Part shown: positions 33,153-45,962 of the stretch, piece after piece | How the letters are laid out: each line of letters begins with the position of its first letter | Position numbering within the stretch: the first letter of the stretch is position 1 | NCBI RefSeq assembly: GCF_002250505.1 | Contig: NZ_NJGY01000002.1 | Coordinates: forward strand, 838,407-902,406 | From: Janthinobacterium sp. PC23-8 | GTDB taxonomy: Bacteria > Pseudomonadota > Gammaproteobacteria > Burkholderiales > Burkholderiaceae_D | Direction: 5' to 3' | Length of the DNA: 64,000 nt | Notes under the pieces: generated by a model | Databases searched by the model: none | The model's input: the letters and a program-made list of their open reading frames with translations, nothing else | Told to the model about the DNA's origin: nothing | Made by a program: the position numbers and the translations under genes

Positions 33153-33180
33153 AACCCGGCCAGGCGCCGGGTTTTATTTT
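33153..33180 (+). terminator. smpB terminator
   Basis: AACCCGGC-CAGGC-GCCGGGTT is followed by TTATTTT, 23 bp after the smpB stop. The 250 bp from here to the H-NS gene show no gene. Confidence 0.85.
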
Positions 33181-33431
33181 GCCCGCGCCATGCGTGATCG
33201 CACCGACCATCGCCAGATGGCGTCAGCCAGAAAGGGAAAAACGGGAAGCGGCGATAATGGCACGCTATTCACAGCAACTGCCAGAGCGATAAGGAAAATA
33301 TGGGAAGGAACTATTTGGCCTGCAAAACGAACGATTGCGGCAGATAAGCAGCTACGGATGCTTGCACACTGTTTTGCCGTCAAGATGAAACTGGCACAGC
33401 ACAAGCATCCGAATACACGGCAATTACACTA

Positions 33432-33740
33432 TTACACCTTCAGCAGGTCGCGCGATTTACCTGAATCGGTCCATTCCTTGACCCATTTAGGTTGACGGCC
33501 GCGGCCAGTCCATTGTTGCGAAGCATCGTTCGGATTGCGATAACGCACTGCTACCGTACCGGTTTTTGCACGGATACCGGTACCTACCAGATCTTTTACG
33601 GATACGCCCACGCTTTGCGCAATGGCCAGGATTTGTTCGCGCGCTTTGGACAGATCGTCATGCTCGCGTTTCTTCATCTGCTTCTTGATGTCGTCTTGCA
33701 GAGTACGCAGTTCCGACAGGGATAAACTGGACAGATCCAT
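33432..33740 (-). CDS. hns: H-NS-like nucleoid protein
   Basis: The 102-aa product starts MDLSSLSLSELRTLQDDIKK after AAGGAAA. The N-terminal 50 residues form the oligomerising coiled coil; the C-terminus YRNPNDASQQWTGRGRQPKW contains the AT-hook-like GRGRQP loop that binds AT-rich minor groove. Such proteins silence foreign AT-rich DNA, and the cargo at 11.9-14.2 kb would be a natural target. Paralogues are common in this family. Confidence 0.92.
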   Translation of the reverse strand: MDLSSLSLSELRTLQDDIKKQMKKREHDDLSKAREQILAIAQSVGVSVKDLVGTGIRAKTGTVAVRYRNPNDASQQWTGRGRQPKWVKEWTDSGKSRDLLKV

Positions 33741-34266
33741 AATATTTCCTTTGTATGAGTTGAAAGACAGTGCTGAACACGTGAATTCTATCCAATTGTA
33801 ACGCGATTGAGGAGCTTTTTTTTCGAAAATTGAATGTTTTTTGCAATTATTTTCATTCGCCAGTGCCATTATCATGACATCTGTGGCAAACATAAAACAC
33901 TGCCGCCAGGTATTAACCTGGTATTCCCTGTAAAAACACCAGCATCGCCAACTTTCCCGTGATGCGCACAACCTTATCTTGCCATTAATTCTGAAGTATT
34001 TTTTGATTCATTGCAATTTATAGCCGTCATATAAGATAATTTATAAAAAAGCATGCCCGATTTATCTGCCATCCCCCAACCACAGCAGATGCAATCAAGG
34101 CACGCGACGATAGCCCGCAACGACGCACACTTTAATCGAAAAATCCAATTGATGGTGCACGCCAGGCGTAATACCTCAAACCACAATGCCAGCCGCGTTC
34201 CGCCAGACCAATTCCTGAGCATGCCAAATGCCGCCGCCGGTAGCGCAAGCGCACAATAAATCGATG
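33741..34266. other. AT-rich intergenic region upstream of hns
   Basis: About 525 bp of lower GC without a supported gene; two short frames (33974-34222 minus and 34053-34259 plus) overlap each other and lack ribosome sites. AT tracts near 33790-33870 and 34010-34050 would suit H-NS autoregulation of the leftward gene. Confidence 0.5.
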
Positions 34267-34267
34267 C

Positions 34268-34290
34268 AAAAACGCCCGCAAAGGCGGGCG
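34268..34290 (-). terminator. Terminator of the SPFH/NfeD operon
   Basis: On the minus strand CGCCCGC-CTTT-GCGGGCG is followed by five T, 30 bp after the stop of the SPFH gene. Confidence 0.82.
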
Positions 34291-34319
34291 CGACTGACTA
34301 TGCGATAAGCAGTCGATTA

Positions 34320-35264
34320 CTATGGCAGCGCGACGCCGCCTTTCGGCGTTTGCGTTTTTACCACCTGCATGGCGGTGGCGATCAAACCGCTGATGTCGCC
34401 CAGATTGGCCGGTACAATAATCGAATTATTGGTTTTGGCCAGTTGCGCAAAAGCACCCACATACTGCTCCGCCACTTTCAGATTGACGGCGTCCTCGCCA
34501 CCCGGCTCGCGGATGGCGGCGCCCACCTGGCGCAGCGCCTCGGCGCTGGCCTGCGCCAGTGCCACGATGGCGGTCGCCTGCCCTTCGGCGCGGTTGATCG
34601 AGGCCTGCTTTTCGCCTTCGGAGCGGGCAATCGCCGCTTCGCGCTCGCCGCTGGCGATATTGATCTGTTCCTGCTTGCGCCCTTCCGAAGCGGCGATCAG
34701 CGCGCGCTTTTCGCGTTCCGCCGTAATTTGCGCCTGCATCGCATGCAGGATTTCCTTCGGCGGCGTCAAATCCTTGATTTCATAACGCAATACCTTGACA
34801 CCCCAATTGGCCGCCGATTCATCAATGGCATTGACGATGGCGGTATTGATATGGTCGCGCTCTTCAAAGGTTTTATCGAGTTCCATCTTGCCGATTACCG
34901 AGCGCAAGGTGGTTTGTGCCAGCTGCGTAATGGCGGCAATATAATTCGATGATCCATAGGAAGCGCGCATGGCGTCGGTAATCTGGAAATACAGAATGCC
35001 GTCGACCTGCAACTGCGTATTGTCACGCGTGATGCACACTTGTGGCGGCACATCGAGCGGAATCTCCTTGAGCACATGCTTGTAGGCGATACGGTCGACA
35101 AACGGCACCACGATATTGAGGCCAGGGCCCAGCACCGCATGGAATTTCCCCAACCGCTCCACCACCCATGCATGCTGCTGCGGCACCACATTGACGGTCT
35201 TGAAGACAAATACCAGTGCCAGCAATAACAAGATCAGCGACACGCTCCCGATGCTAATTTCCAT
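34320..35264 (-). CDS. qmcA: SPFH/band-7 (QmcA/stomatin-like) membrane protein
   Basis: The 314-aa protein has one N-terminal membrane anchor (VSLILLLLALVFVFKTV), then the band-7 domain (QQHAWVVERLGKFHAVLGPG, ERDHINTAIVNAIDES, GVKVLRYEIKDLTPPKEI) and a helical EGRKQEQINIASGEREAAIA tail for oligomer formation. It follows the nfeD gene by 16 nt, the usual SPFH-NfeD pair of membrane microdomain or protein quality control systems. Confidence 0.92.
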   Translation of the reverse strand: MEISIGSVSLILLLLALVFVFKTVNVVPQQHAWVVERLGKFHAVLGPGLNIVVPFVDRIAYKHVLKEIPLDVPPQVCITRDNTQLQVDGILYFQITDAMRASYGSSNYIAAITQLAQTTLRSVIGKMELDKTFEERDHINTAIVNAIDESAANWGVKVLRYEIKDLTPPKEILHAMQAQITAEREKRALIAASEGRKQEQINIASGEREAAIARSEGEKQASINRAEGQATAIVALAQASAEALRQVGAAIREPGGEDAVNLKVAEQYVGAFAQLAKTNNSIIVPANLGDISGLIATAMQVVKTQTPKGGVALP

Positions 35265-35280
35265 AGTTTATTCTCCAGTG

Positions 35281-35697
35281 TTATCCAACAATCAAACGGC
35301 TGCCGCGCACGGCACGTATGGTGTAATGCCCCGCTTGCGTATCGCTGCCGGGCATCAATTCCACATCCCACAAAGCGCCCCGGTACATCACGCGCGCCAC
35401 GCCATCGACCCAATGCGCGACCGCCACGCTTTGGCCAATATCCAGATTCACATTCGGATCCTGGGCCGCATCGCGGCGCGCCGCCTTGCCAAAACGGCTG
35501 CGGCGCAATAACAAGGTCGCCACCACGCCGACAACTGCGGCGCACAAGCCCTGCAGCGGGCCATTTGCCCCGGCCAATGCGGCCAGCGCGCCGGCGCTCA
35601 TGCCGATGGCGATCATCAGCAGATAAAAGGTGCCGCTGAATAATTCCAGGATCAAGACGACGCCAGCGGCCACAAACCAGCCTATCCAATCGGCCAT
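35281..35697 (-). CDS. NfeD-like membrane protein
   Basis: The 138-aa protein has three to four N-terminal membrane spans (WFVAAGVVLILELFSGTFYL onwards) and a C-terminal OB-like beta domain (DIGQSVAVAHWVDGVARVMY; GHYTIRAVRGSRLIV). It is the short NfeD type that partners SPFH proteins. It is first in a two-gene operon. Confidence 0.88.
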   Translation of the reverse strand: MADWIGWFVAAGVVLILELFSGTFYLLMIAIGMSAGALAALAGANGPLQGLCAAVVGVVATLLLRRSRFGKAARRDAAQDPNVNLDIGQSVAVAHWVDGVARVMYRGALWDVELMPGSDTQAGHYTIRAVRGSRLIVG

Positions 35698-35733
35698 GAT
35701 GTTTTCCTTTCAGTGAGCCGTTGCAGAAAAATA

Positions 35734-35769
35734 AAAACCCCCGTGACCGATTCAGGTGACGGGGGTTTT
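35734..35769 (-). terminator. dps terminator
   Basis: AAAACCCCCGT and ACGGGGGTTTT pair around an inner GACC/GGTG stem. On the minus strand a T run follows, so it ends the dps message; it can also work in the other direction. Confidence 0.82.
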
Positions 35770-35874
35770 CAGAAAATTGCCAGATATTTATTCTTGCCTA
35801 TACACCTATAAGTAACAGTCTAAAGCAATTTGCGCGTGCGTCAATAGCTGGCCGTCATTCATTTCACGCGGCGA

Positions 35875-36387
35875 TTACTCTTCCAGCAGGCTGCGCAGCA
35901 TCCACGCGGTTTTTTCATGCAGGTCCAGACGCTGCGTGATCAGGTCGGCGGTTGGCTGGTCGTTCGCTTTCTCCAGCAGCGGGAACAGGCGGCGCGCGGT
36001 GCGGGCCGTCGCTTCCTGGGCCGAGACCAGATGGCGCACCATGTCCAGCGCTGGCGGCACGCCGTCGATTTCCTTGATCGAGGCGAGCTTGACGAACTGG
36101 CTGTAGGTGCCTGGCGCAGGGTAGCCCAGCGCGCGGATACGTTCGGCGATCAGGTCCAGCGCGGCCCACTGTTCAGTGTACTGCGTCATGAACATCAGGT
36201 GCAGCGTGTTGAACATCGGACCCTTGACGTTCCAATGGAAGTTATGCGTCATCAGGTACAGAGTATAGCTGTCGGCCAGCAGGCCGGACAGGCCTTCCGC
36301 GATCTTCGCGCGGTCCGCTTCGGAAATGCCGATGTCGATTTTCGCCGCGCCGGTTTTCAGACTTGCTGTTGGTTTCTTGCTTGCCAT
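35875..36387 (-). CDS. dps: Dps-family ferritin-like protein
   Basis: The 170-aa protein shows the Dps ferroxidase segment [20 protein letters not shown] and [20 protein letters not shown], with a Lys-rich N-terminal tail ([13 protein letters not shown]) that may bind DNA. It stores iron and shields DNA during oxidative stress. It is monocistronic, with terminators on both sides. Confidence 0.95.
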   Translation of the reverse strand: MASKKPTASLKTGAAKIDIGISEADRAKIAEGLSGLLADSYTLYLMTHNFHWNVKGPMFNTLHLMFMTQYTEQWAALDLIAERIRALGYPAPGTYSQFVKLASIKEIDGVPPALDMVRHLVSAQEATARTARRLFPLLEKANDQPTADLITQRLDLHEKTAWMLRSLLEE

Positions 36388-36463
36388 ATCTACTCCTGTC
36401 GTGTGTAAGTGGCACCATTTTAGCCGATCTTGCGCCAGCTCATCAGCGTGAGCCGTGCGACCG

Positions 36464-36500
36464 AAAAAAAACCCGCCGCCATCACTGGCCGCGGGTTTTT
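36464..36500 (-). terminator. ppsA terminator
   Basis: AAAACCCGC (36468-36475) pairs with GCGGGTTTT (36491-36499); the minus strand continues with T residues, 20 bp beyond the ppsA stop. Confidence 0.78.
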
Positions 36501-36520
36501 CATGGAGGACAAGAAGCCGC

Positions 36521-38971
<2,451 letters not shown>

Positions 38972-39121
38972 AATGACACCCTTACTGATTAGAAATCTTT
39001 AGGCGCGGCGCACAGACAGTCTTCTTGTTATTCTTGGCGTCGTGCAGCACAATCAATACCGTTCCAGCCATTTTACCTTGTGCGGCGCGAATTGACGACG
39101 CACAATCTTGATCCGAAAACC

Positions 39122-39970
39122 ATGACAACCGACCCACGCCCCCCCCTGCCCTCGGCGGCCCGCACCGTCTTCTTCGTCTCCGACGGCACCGGCATCACCG
39201 CCGAGACCTTCGGCCATTCCGTATTGTCGCAGTTCGAATTGCGCTTTCGACAGGTGCGACTGCCCTTCATCGACACCATGGACAAGGCCCATGACGCGGC
39301 GCGCAAGATTAACGAAGCGTTCGCCAGCGACGGCCGGCGGCCGATCATTTTCTCGACCCTGGTGAAAGCCGACCTGTCGGCCGTGATCCGCAAGTCCAGC
39401 GGCATGCACATGGACCTGATCCAGACGTTCGTCGCTCCTCTGGAGCAGGAACTGGGCGTGATGTCGACCCATACCATCGGCCGCTCGCACAATATCGTCG
39501 ACAGCGAAGAGTACAAAAACCGCATCGAGGCGATCAATTATTCGCTGGCCCACGACGACGGCCAGTCGCATAAAAACCTGTCCTCGGCCGACGTGATCCT
39601 GGTGGGCGTATCGCGCTCGGGCAAGACGCCGACCAGCCTGTATCTGGCCATGCAATACGGCATCAAGGCGGCCAACTATCCCTTGATTCCCGACGATTTC
39701 GAGCGCGACAAGCTGCCATCGGCCTTATATGAATTCAAGAATAAAATTTTCGGATTGAGCATTACGCCCGAACGTTTGTCGGAAATACGCAACGAAAGGC
39801 GGGCTGGCAGCAAGTATGCAGCGCTTGAAAACTGCCGCTACGAGGTCAACGAAGCGGAAAAAATGATGAAACGCGAGGGTATCCGGTGGCTGTCATCGAC
39901 CACCAAGTCGATCGAGGAGATCTCGACGACGATCCTGCAGGAGATCAAGCCGAATCGACGCGAGTATTGA
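39122..39970 (+). CDS. ppsR: PEP synthase regulatory kinase/phosphorylase
   Basis: The 282-aa protein (start [20 protein letters not shown]) has the DUF299 hallmarks [19 protein letters not shown], a P-loop [15 protein letters not shown] and [20 protein letters not shown]. The family phosphorylates and reactivates PEP synthase on a Thr near its catalytic His, using ADP. Divergence from ppsA fits. Confidence 0.95.
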   Translation: MTTDPRPPLPSAARTVFFVSDGTGITAETFGHSVLSQFELRFRQVRLPFIDTMDKAHDAARKINEAFASDGRRPIIFSTLVKADLSAVIRKSSGMHMDLIQTFVAPLEQELGVMSTHTIGRSHNIVDSEEYKNRIEAINYSLAHDDGQSHKNLSSADVILVGVSRSGKTPTSLYLAMQYGIKAANYPLIPDDFERDKLPSALYEFKNKIFGLSITPERLSEIRNERRAGSKYAALENCRYEVNEAEKMMKREGIRWLSSTTKSIEEISTTILQEIKPNRREY

Positions 39971-40073
39971 TACTGGAAACCGGCCATCGCAGTGAACTGT
40001 TCATGCCGGACGCAGGTCGCGGCATGATCGCTTACCCATGATGGCCGGAACCAGAGATCAGCCAGACAAGCTG

Positions 40074-40757
40074 TTACAGATTCGGGACGGGCACTTGCTG
40101 CTGGATGCTCACCAACATGTACCCGCTCTTCGCATTGCCAGCCACCTTGCCCCATCCCGCCGCTGTGCCCATTTCGAACATCATTTCAGCGCCTTCGGCC
40201 AGAGCGAATGCAATGACGAACATGGCGAAATCGTACCTGAACCAGGCGACCTGCTGCAGCGGAGCGCCACTCGATGCCCACCATACCGTCTGGTTCCCCT
40301 GCGCATCCACCTTGACCTCAAGAGCAGGCACAAAAGAGAAGGGGGTTGGCACACCCTGCACCATAAGCGAAGGAAGCTGAGCGTAATATATGCCGTCCCA
40401 CACTGCGAAATTCACCGGTGCAAACGGCGACACGCCTTGTGCCTGGCCTGCGTAGCCGGTGATCGTCCCGCGCACCTGCATCCCCCCTGTCGTCGGGGTA
40501 AAATCCAGACTTGCCACCGTCCCCGTCTGGCCGGTAATCACCAGTGTGTTGCTGTCGAGCGCGCACGCACTCGCAGGATATTGGGTCGAGTTCAATCCAT
40601 CAGTAGAGATCGTGACGCTGGCATCATAGGAGACACTCCCACCTGCCGACGTCATGCTGGTGTCAACCGTGATAAAGGCGCCCGCAACATTGGGCAAGGG
40701 ATAGTAGCCCGTGTATGGCACCAGGGCTTGTGCGGTGGATGGCAAGTTTGAAAGCAT
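40074..40757 (-). CDS. 227-aa hypothetical protein
   Basis: MLSNLPSTAQALVPYTGYYP... followed by beta-rich stretches (GAFITVDTSMTSAGGSVSYD, SNTLVITGQTGTVASLDFTP, DGIYYAQLPSLMVQGVPTPF) and a hydrophobic helix FRYDFAMFVIAFALAEGAEM near the C-terminus. No signal peptide is evident. It stands alone between ppsR and the RNA methyltransferase, with composition slightly unlike its neighbours. Family not recognised. Confidence 0.65.
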   Translation of the reverse strand: MLSNLPSTAQALVPYTGYYPLPNVAGAFITVDTSMTSAGGSVSYDASVTISTDGLNSTQYPASACALDSNTLVITGQTGTVASLDFTPTTGGMQVRGTITGYAGQAQGVSPFAPVNFAVWDGIYYAQLPSLMVQGVPTPFSFVPALEVKVDAQGNQTVWWASSGAPLQQVAWFRYDFAMFVIAFALAEGAEMMFEMGTAAGWGKVAGNAKSGYMLVSIQQQVPVPNL

Positions 40758-41027
40758 GGAAGTCCGATCAAATTTGAAGTTGGGATAACAAGTCTACCCA
40801 ATTTTCTTGATAGAAAAAACACTATCCCCGGTATCCATGGATTTTATTTTCTGAAGCGAACCTGAGTGCGTCCAAGGGTTCAGCGAGCCTCTGCTCCCGG
40901 CGCGATCACCAGGCTGCCAGTTCCTCTTTCATGGTGCTGATGGTCACCGTGGCGCAACGTGGCGCCACCAGGCCTCGTCACGCGCCCCACCGCCAGCAAG
41001 CAGAGGGAACGGCATGGCGAACCTTGG
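40758..41027. other. Intergenic region without a gene
   Basis: About 270 bp upstream of the hypothetical gene and downstream of the RNA methyltransferase gene. AT-rich near 40790-40860, where the promoter for the hypothetical gene is expected. No convincing frame or terminator. Confidence 0.4.
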
Positions 41028-41813
41028 TCAGGACTGGTTCTGGCGCACCTGCTCGAAGAAGCAGACGGCCGCGCAGGCGGCCACATTCAGCGACTCGACC
41101 TGACCCAGGTGCGGTATCACCACCTGGTGCGTGGCCATGGACAGCAGGTCGTCGGCCACGCCCTGCCCTTCGTGGCCGAACAGCCAGGCCACCGGCTGGC
41201 GCAGGTCGACGTCGTACAATTGCTGCGTGGCGTAGCCGCTGGTGGCCAAAGTCGCCACCTGCGCGTTCGACACCAGCGCGGCCAGGTCGACGTTTTCAAA
41301 GATATCGAGCACGAAGTGCGCGCCCATGGCCGCGCGCAGCACCTTGGGCGACCAGCAAAATGCCGTGCCGGCGCTGCAATAGACTTGCGTGATGCCGGCT
41401 GCGGCCGCGCTGCGCAAAATCGACCCCACATTGCCCGGGTCCTGCAGGTTATCGAGCAGCACCGCCGACACCGTCAACGGCGCCGTGACAAAGCGTTCGG
41501 GCGTCTCGATCAGGAACATCGCGCCGACGCCGTGTTCCACCTGGCTGACCGCGTTGTACAGCGCATCGGGCAGTCCCAGCACATGGGCGCGCCGGCTTTC
41601 CAGCTGGCCGACGATCTCCATCACTTCCGGATTGCGCAGCGCGCTTTCGCTGACGATGCACTGTTCGGGCAGGCCGCGCAGCTGCAAATAGGACTGGCAC
41701 AGATGCACGCCGTCGAGCAGGGTGCGGCCCGACTTGCGCCGCGCCTGCGCGCTGCCGGCCAGTTTCAGCAACTCCTTGTACTGCGCGTTGTCGCGCGAGG
41801 TGATGGTCTTCAT
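41028..41813 (-). CDS. TrmH/SpoU-family RNA methyltransferase
   Basis: The 261-aa protein has the N-terminal substrate domain ([20 protein letters not shown]) and the SPOUT knot motifs: [32 protein letters not shown] and [20 protein letters not shown]. It methylates ribose in tRNA or rRNA; the target cannot be told. It overlaps rnhB by ATGA at the end of the long cluster. Confidence 0.9.
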   Translation of the reverse strand: MKTITSRDNAQYKELLKLAGSAQARRKSGRTLLDGVHLCQSYLQLRGLPEQCIVSESALRNPEVMEIVGQLESRRAHVLGLPDALYNAVSQVEHGVGAMFLIETPERFVTAPLTVSAVLLDNLQDPGNVGSILRSAAAAGITQVYCSAGTAFCWSPKVLRAAMGAHFVLDIFENVDLAALVSNAQVATLATSGYATQQLYDVDLRQPVAWLFGHEGQGVADDLLSMATHQVVIPHLGQVESLNVAACAAVCFFEQVRQNQS

Positions 41814-42448
41814 GCCGCCACCGCCTGCGCACCAAACAGCTCGATCACCTGGCGCACGGGCGCGAATGAGCGGCGATGCACCGGGGATGCGCCGTGCAGA
41901 TGCAATCGCTCGATATGCAGCCTGGTGCCATAACCCTTGTGCTGGTCGAAGCAGTACTCGGGATATTGTGCATGCAGCCGCACCAGCGCCGCGTCGCGCG
42001 CCGTCTTGGCCAGGATCGAAGCGGCCGAAATCGAGTCGACCTTGTCGTCGCCGCCGATGATGGCCATGGTGCGGATCGGCATCACGGGGCAGCGGTTGCC
42101 GTCGATCAGAGCCAGGGTCGGGATGGTCGCCAGCGCTTCGACGGCGCGGCGCATGGCCAGCATCGACGCCTGCAAGATGTTCAGGCGGTCGATCTCTTCT
42201 TCGGACGCCTCGGCGATCGCCCAGGCCAGCGCCTTGGCGCGGATCTGCGGCGCCAGCAGGTCGCGCCTGGCTTCAGAGAGTTTTTTCGAGTCGCGCAAGC
42301 CGTCGATGGGCTGCTGCGGGTCGAGGATCACGGCGGCGGCAAACACGGGGCCGGCCAGCGGGCCGCGCCCTGCCTCGTCGACGCCGCAAATGATTTCATC
42401 GAGCGAGAATGGCAGGTCGTCAAACAGGCCAGGATAGATATTTTTCAC
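41810..42448 (-). CDS. rnhB: Ribonuclease HII
   Basis: The 212-aa enzyme shows [20 protein letters not shown] with acidic residues, LIDGNRCP, and [20 protein letters not shown]. It removes RNA from RNA-DNA hybrids and misplaced ribonucleotides. lpxB-rnhB-RNA methyltransferase is the usual order. Confidence 0.96.
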   Translation of the reverse strand: MKNIYPGLFDDLPFSLDEIICGVDEAGRGPLAGPVFAAAVILDPQQPIDGLRDSKKLSEARRDLLAPQIRAKALAWAIAEASEEEIDRLNILQASMLAMRRAVEALATIPTLALIDGNRCPVMPIRTMAIIGGDDKVDSISAASILAKTARDAALVRLHAQYPEYCFDQHKGYGTRLHIERLHLHGASPVHRRSFAPVRQVIELFGAQAVAA

Positions 42449-42464
42449 GTTGAATCTTTTTCAG

Positions 42465-43625
42465 TTACTTGTTGGCGGCGATGACCTGCATTACCGCGCC
42501 GGCGCTTTCGCGCGCACTGTCGCGCAGCAGGCTGTGGTGCATGTCGGTAAAACGCTGCACCAGGCGCAAACGGCCCGGAATATCGCTCAGTTGCCGCCAC
42601 ACGGCATCGGCCAATGCTTCGGGACTGGCGGCGTTTTGCAGCAACTCCGGCACCAGGTAGTCGCGCGCCAGGATATTGGGCAGGCCGATCCACGGCTGGT
42701 AGCCCATGTGGCGCATGATTTCCCACGAGGCGCGCATCATCTTGTAGGCGATCACCATCGGTTTTTTGTACAGCGCCACTTCCAGCGAGGCCGTGCCCGA
42801 GGCGACGAGCACCGCGTCGGCCGCGCAGATGGCGGTGTGCGAGCCACCGTCCGTCAGCAAGATGTCGACGTCCTGCAAGCCGGCCTCCCGCACCAGTTGC
42901 AGGAAATACTGACGCTGCTTTTCGCCGGCCATCGGCGCGACAAAGCGCAAGGAGCGGTCGCGCGCCAGCAGCAGCTTGCAGGCCGATACGAACGCCACCG
43001 TATTGTATTTGAGCTCGCCCATGCGGCTGCCCGGCATCAGGGTCACCACGTTAGCGTCGTCAGGCAAGCCGAGGGTGCGGCGAGCGGCCGCTTCGTCCGG
43101 CTGCAGGGGGATCATCTCGGCCAGTGGATGGCCGACATAGGTCACCGGCACGCCAGCGTTGCGGTAGATGGCTTCCTCGAACGGGAAAATCACCAGCATA
43201 TGCGAGACGGCCTTGATGATCTTCTTGATGCGCCCGCCGCGCCAGGCCCAGATCTGCGGCCCGATATAGTGCACGGTGGGGATGCCGGCCGCTTTCAGCT
43301 GCTGTTCCAGCCCCAGGTTGAAGCCCGGGTAGTCGGCGCCGATAAACACGGCCGGCCGCTCGGCCAGCAGCTGGTCGCGCAGCGCATTCTGGATGCCCTT
43401 GATTTCACGATAGCGGGGAATGATCTCGAACAGCCCGCGCACCGTCAGTTTTTCCAGCGGCCAGTCGGACACAAAACCGTGTTCGGCCATATGCGCGCCG
43501 CCAATGCCGTGAAAGCGCGCACCGGGCAGTTGCGGCGCCAGGCCGGACAGCAGCCGGCTGGCCAGCAGGTCGCCCGATACCTCGCCGGCGACCATGGCGA
43601 CGGAGAGCTTATCGAACGATGCCAC
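42465..43625 (-). CDS. lpxB: Lipid A disaccharide synthase
   Basis: The 386-aa GT-B glycosyltransferase has MVAGEVSGDLLASRLLSGLA, HYIGPQIWAWRGGRIKKIIK, YVGHPLAEM and MPGSRMGELKYN, then ASGTASLEVAL. It joins two acylglucosamines in lipid A synthesis. Its start overlaps the lpxA end by 17 nt. Confidence 0.97.
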   Translation of the reverse strand: MASFDKLSVAMVAGEVSGDLLASRLLSGLAPQLPGARFHGIGGAHMAEHGFVSDWPLEKLTVRGLFEIIPRYREIKGIQNALRDQLLAERPAVFIGADYPGFNLGLEQQLKAAGIPTVHYIGPQIWAWRGGRIKKIIKAVSHMLVIFPFEEAIYRNAGVPVTYVGHPLAEMIPLQPDEAAARRTLGLPDDANVVTLMPGSRMGELKYNTVAFVSACKLLLARDRSLRFVAPMAGEKQRQYFLQLVREAGLQDVDILLTDGGSHTAICAADAVLVASGTASLEVALYKKPMVIAYKMMRASWEIMRHMGYQPWIGLPNILARDYLVPELLQNAASPEALADAVWRQLSDIPGRLRLVQRFTDMHHSLLRDSARESAGAVMQVIAANK

Positions 43626-44400
43626 GCGAGGCCACGCCCAAAAATTCGCGCATGGCGCCGATATGTTCAGCCACCTCAGGCGTGGAACCTTGCTCTTCCT
43701 CGAACAGCGCCGCCTTGGCGTCTTCCAGCGTCAGGCCTGAACGGTAGATCAGCTTGTAGGCGGTGCGGATGCCGTTGATCTGCTCGCGCGTAAAACCGCG
43801 TCGTTTCAAGCCTTCGATATTGACGCCGTGGGCGGCCGCCGGATTACCATTGAGCAGTACGAACGGCGGCACGTCCTGGGTCAGGCTGGTGCTCATGCCG
43901 ACAAAGGCGTGCGCGCCGATCTTGCAGAACTGGTGCACGTTGGCAAAACCGCTCATGATGACCCAGTCGCCGATTTCCACATGGCCCGCCAGCTGCGCGT
44001 TGTTCGAGAAAATCGTGTGGCTGCCCACCTGGCAGTCGTGCGCCAGGTGCACATAGGCCGAGATCCAGTTGTCATTGCCCAGGCGCGTCACGCCGCCGCC
44101 CTGCACCGTGCCGGTATTGAAGGTGCAAAACTCGCGAATGGTATTGCCGTCGCCAATTTCCAGGCGGGTCGCTTCGCCCCCCCATTTTTTATCCTGCGGC
44201 TGCGCGCCGATCGAGGAAAACTGGAACAGGTGGTTATCCTTGCCGATGCTGGTGTGACCGTCAATCACCACATGCGGGCCGACCCTGGTGCCGGAGCCTA
44301 TGCGCACGTGCGGCCCGATGATGGCGTACGGGCCCACCTCGACCGAGCTGTCGAGTTCGGCCTTCGGATCGATCACGGCCGTGGAATGGATGGCCGCCAT
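43609..44400 (-). CDS. lpxA: UDP-GlcNAc O-acyltransferase
   Basis: The 263-aa left-handed beta-helix enzyme starts MAAIHSTAVIDPKAELDSSV, with hexapeptide repeats and HDCQVGSHTIFSNNAQLAGH containing the catalytic His. It carries out the first step of lipid A synthesis. It begins 1 nt after the fabZ stop. Confidence 0.97.
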   Translation of the reverse strand: MAAIHSTAVIDPKAELDSSVEVGPYAIIGPHVRIGSGTRVGPHVVIDGHTSIGKDNHLFQFSSIGAQPQDKKWGGEATRLEIGDGNTIREFCTFNTGTVQGGGVTRLGNDNWISAYVHLAHDCQVGSHTIFSNNAQLAGHVEIGDWVIMSGFANVHQFCKIGAHAFVGMSTSLTQDVPPFVLLNGNPAAAHGVNIEGLKRRGFTREQINGIRTAYKLIYRSGLTLEDAKAALFEEEQGSTPEVAEHIGAMREFLGVASRGIVR

Positions 44401-44401
44401 T

Positions 44402-44887
44402 TTACTGCCCAGCTGGCTGGCTCGCGTCAAGCGAGCTGCGGATGGTGCACATCAGTTCCGCTTCCAGCGCGACCTTGCCGTCAACGCTGCCGACCGCCTT
44501 GTATTTCCAGATGCCGCGCGACACGCGCAGGATTTCCACGTCCATTTTGAGCTGGTCGCCCGGCTCGACCGGCCGCTTGAAGCGCGCGTTGTCGATGCCG
44601 ACGAAATACACCACCGAATTTTCATCGGGTTTCACGCCCATCGTCAGGAACGACAGCAAGGCGGCCGTTTGCGCCAGCGCTTCGATCATCAACACGCCCG
44701 GCATCACCGGCTTGTGCGGGAAGTGGCCCTGGAAGAACTCTTCATTGACCGTCACGTTCTTGATGGCGGTGATGGTTTTGTTCGCCTCCCAGTGCAGCAC
44801 GCGATCCACCAGCAGCAGCGGATAGCGGTGCGGCAGCAGCGATTTGATGGCCAGGATATCGAGGGTCTTGTTTTCAGTAGTCGTCAT
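44402..44887 (-). CDS. fabZ: 3-hydroxyacyl-ACP dehydratase
   Basis: The 161-aa hot-dog enzyme has [31 protein letters not shown] with catalytic His, and ALAQTAALL. It shares its substrate pool with lpxA/lpxD. It overlaps lpxD by ATGA. Confidence 0.97.
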   Translation of the reverse strand: MTTTENKTLDILAIKSLLPHRYPLLLVDRVLHWEANKTITAIKNVTVNEEFFQGHFPHKPVMPGVLMIEALAQTAALLSFLTMGVKPDENSVVYFVGIDNARFKRPVEPGDQLKMDVEILRVSRGIWKYKAVGSVDGKVALEAELMCTIRSSLDASQPAGQ

Positions 44888-45939
44888 TTTTCGTCTTGCT
44901 TGGTCAGTGTTTTAATGGTTTTTTCCAGTGCGCGGATCTTCTCGCGCATACTGGTCAGATTGCGGACGATGGCGGCGCTTTTTTCCCAGTCGGCGTTTTT
45001 CGCCAGCGGGTAAAAGCCCGTGTATTGGCCAGGCTCCAGGATCGAGCGCGACACCATGCTGCCCGAGCCCACGTGGACCCGGTCGACGATGGTCAAGTGA
45101 CCCAGTACCATGGCGGCGCCGCCAAAAGTGCAGTATTTGCCGATCACGGCGCTGCCGGCCACGCCAACGCAGCCGGCCATGGCCGTGTGCGCGCCGATAT
45201 GGCAGTTGTGGCCGATCTGGATCTGGTTGTCGAGCTTGACGCCGTCTTCGATGATGGTGTCGGCCAGCGCGCCGCGGTCGATGGTGGTGTTGGCGCCGAT
45301 ATCGACATCATCGCCGATCACCACCCTGCCCGTTTGCGGGATCTTGATGTAGACGCCGCCCTCGTTGGCAAAGCCGAAACCGTCGGTGCCGATCACGGCG
45401 CCCGAATGGATGATGCCGCGCGCACCGATCACGCAGCGCGCATGGAACGTCACGTTGGCGAACAACCGGGTGCCCGCGCCGATGACGGCATCGCGGCCGA
45501 TCACGCAGCCGGCGCCGATCACGCAGCCAGCCTTGAGCAGTGCACCGGCTTCGATCACGGCGCGCGGACCGACCGAGGCGGTGGCATCGACCTGCGCGGA
45601 CGCGTCGACGATGGCGCTGGAGTGGATGCCCAGCGGCGCCCGGATCTCGGTCAGATCGGCGAAAAACTGCGCCGCGCGCGCGAAATACACGTAAGGGTTG
45701 GGCGTGACGATGCGCGCGCCGGCGTATTCGCCTTTGATCAGCGCGTCGTCCGCCGGCGTGAGTATCAATGCTGCAGCGCCGCTGCTGGCGGCCTGCGCGC
45801 GAAATTTGCTATTGCTCAGAAAGCTGATGTGCGAAGCGCCGGCGTCAGCCAGCGGCGCGATCCCTGTCACTTCCAGGTTGGCGTCGCCCGCCAGTTGTCC
45901 GCCGAAGCGTTCGACCAATTCTCCCAGTCGAGTGCCCAT
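44884..45939 (-). CDS. lpxD: UDP-3-O-acylglucosamine N-acyltransferase
   Basis: The 351-aa protein starts [20 protein letters not shown] after AAAGGT. The N-terminal uridine-binding domain is followed by hexapeptide repeats ([20 protein letters not shown]) and a C-terminal helix. The active-site His region is [20 protein letters not shown]. It adds the N-linked acyl chains of lipid A. Confidence 0.96.
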   Translation of the reverse strand: MGTRLGELVERFGGQLAGDANLEVTGIAPLADAGASHISFLSNSKFRAQAASSGAAALILTPADDALIKGEYAGARIVTPNPYVYFARAAQFFADLTEIRAPLGIHSSAIVDASAQVDATASVGPRAVIEAGALLKAGCVIGAGCVIGRDAVIGAGTRLFANVTFHARCVIGARGIIHSGAVIGTDGFGFANEGGVYIKIPQTGRVVIGDDVDIGANTTIDRGALADTIIEDGVKLDNQIQIGHNCHIGAHTAMAGCVGVAGSAVIGKYCTFGGAAMVLGHLTIVDRVHVGSGSMVSRSILEPGQYTGFYPLAKNADWEKSAAIVRNLTSMREKIRALEKTIKTLTKQDEK

Positions 45940-45962
45940 CTGAGTACCTTTAATCTGTAACG

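Noticed and set aside
31862..33180. tmRNA (ssrA) as possible attachment target near smpB
   Set aside because: No tmRNA tag or tRNA-like ends were found around smpB or at the integrase end.
33974..34259. Two opposed short frames upstream of hns
   Set aside because: They overlap each other, lack ribosome sites and lie in AT-rich probable regulatory DNA.
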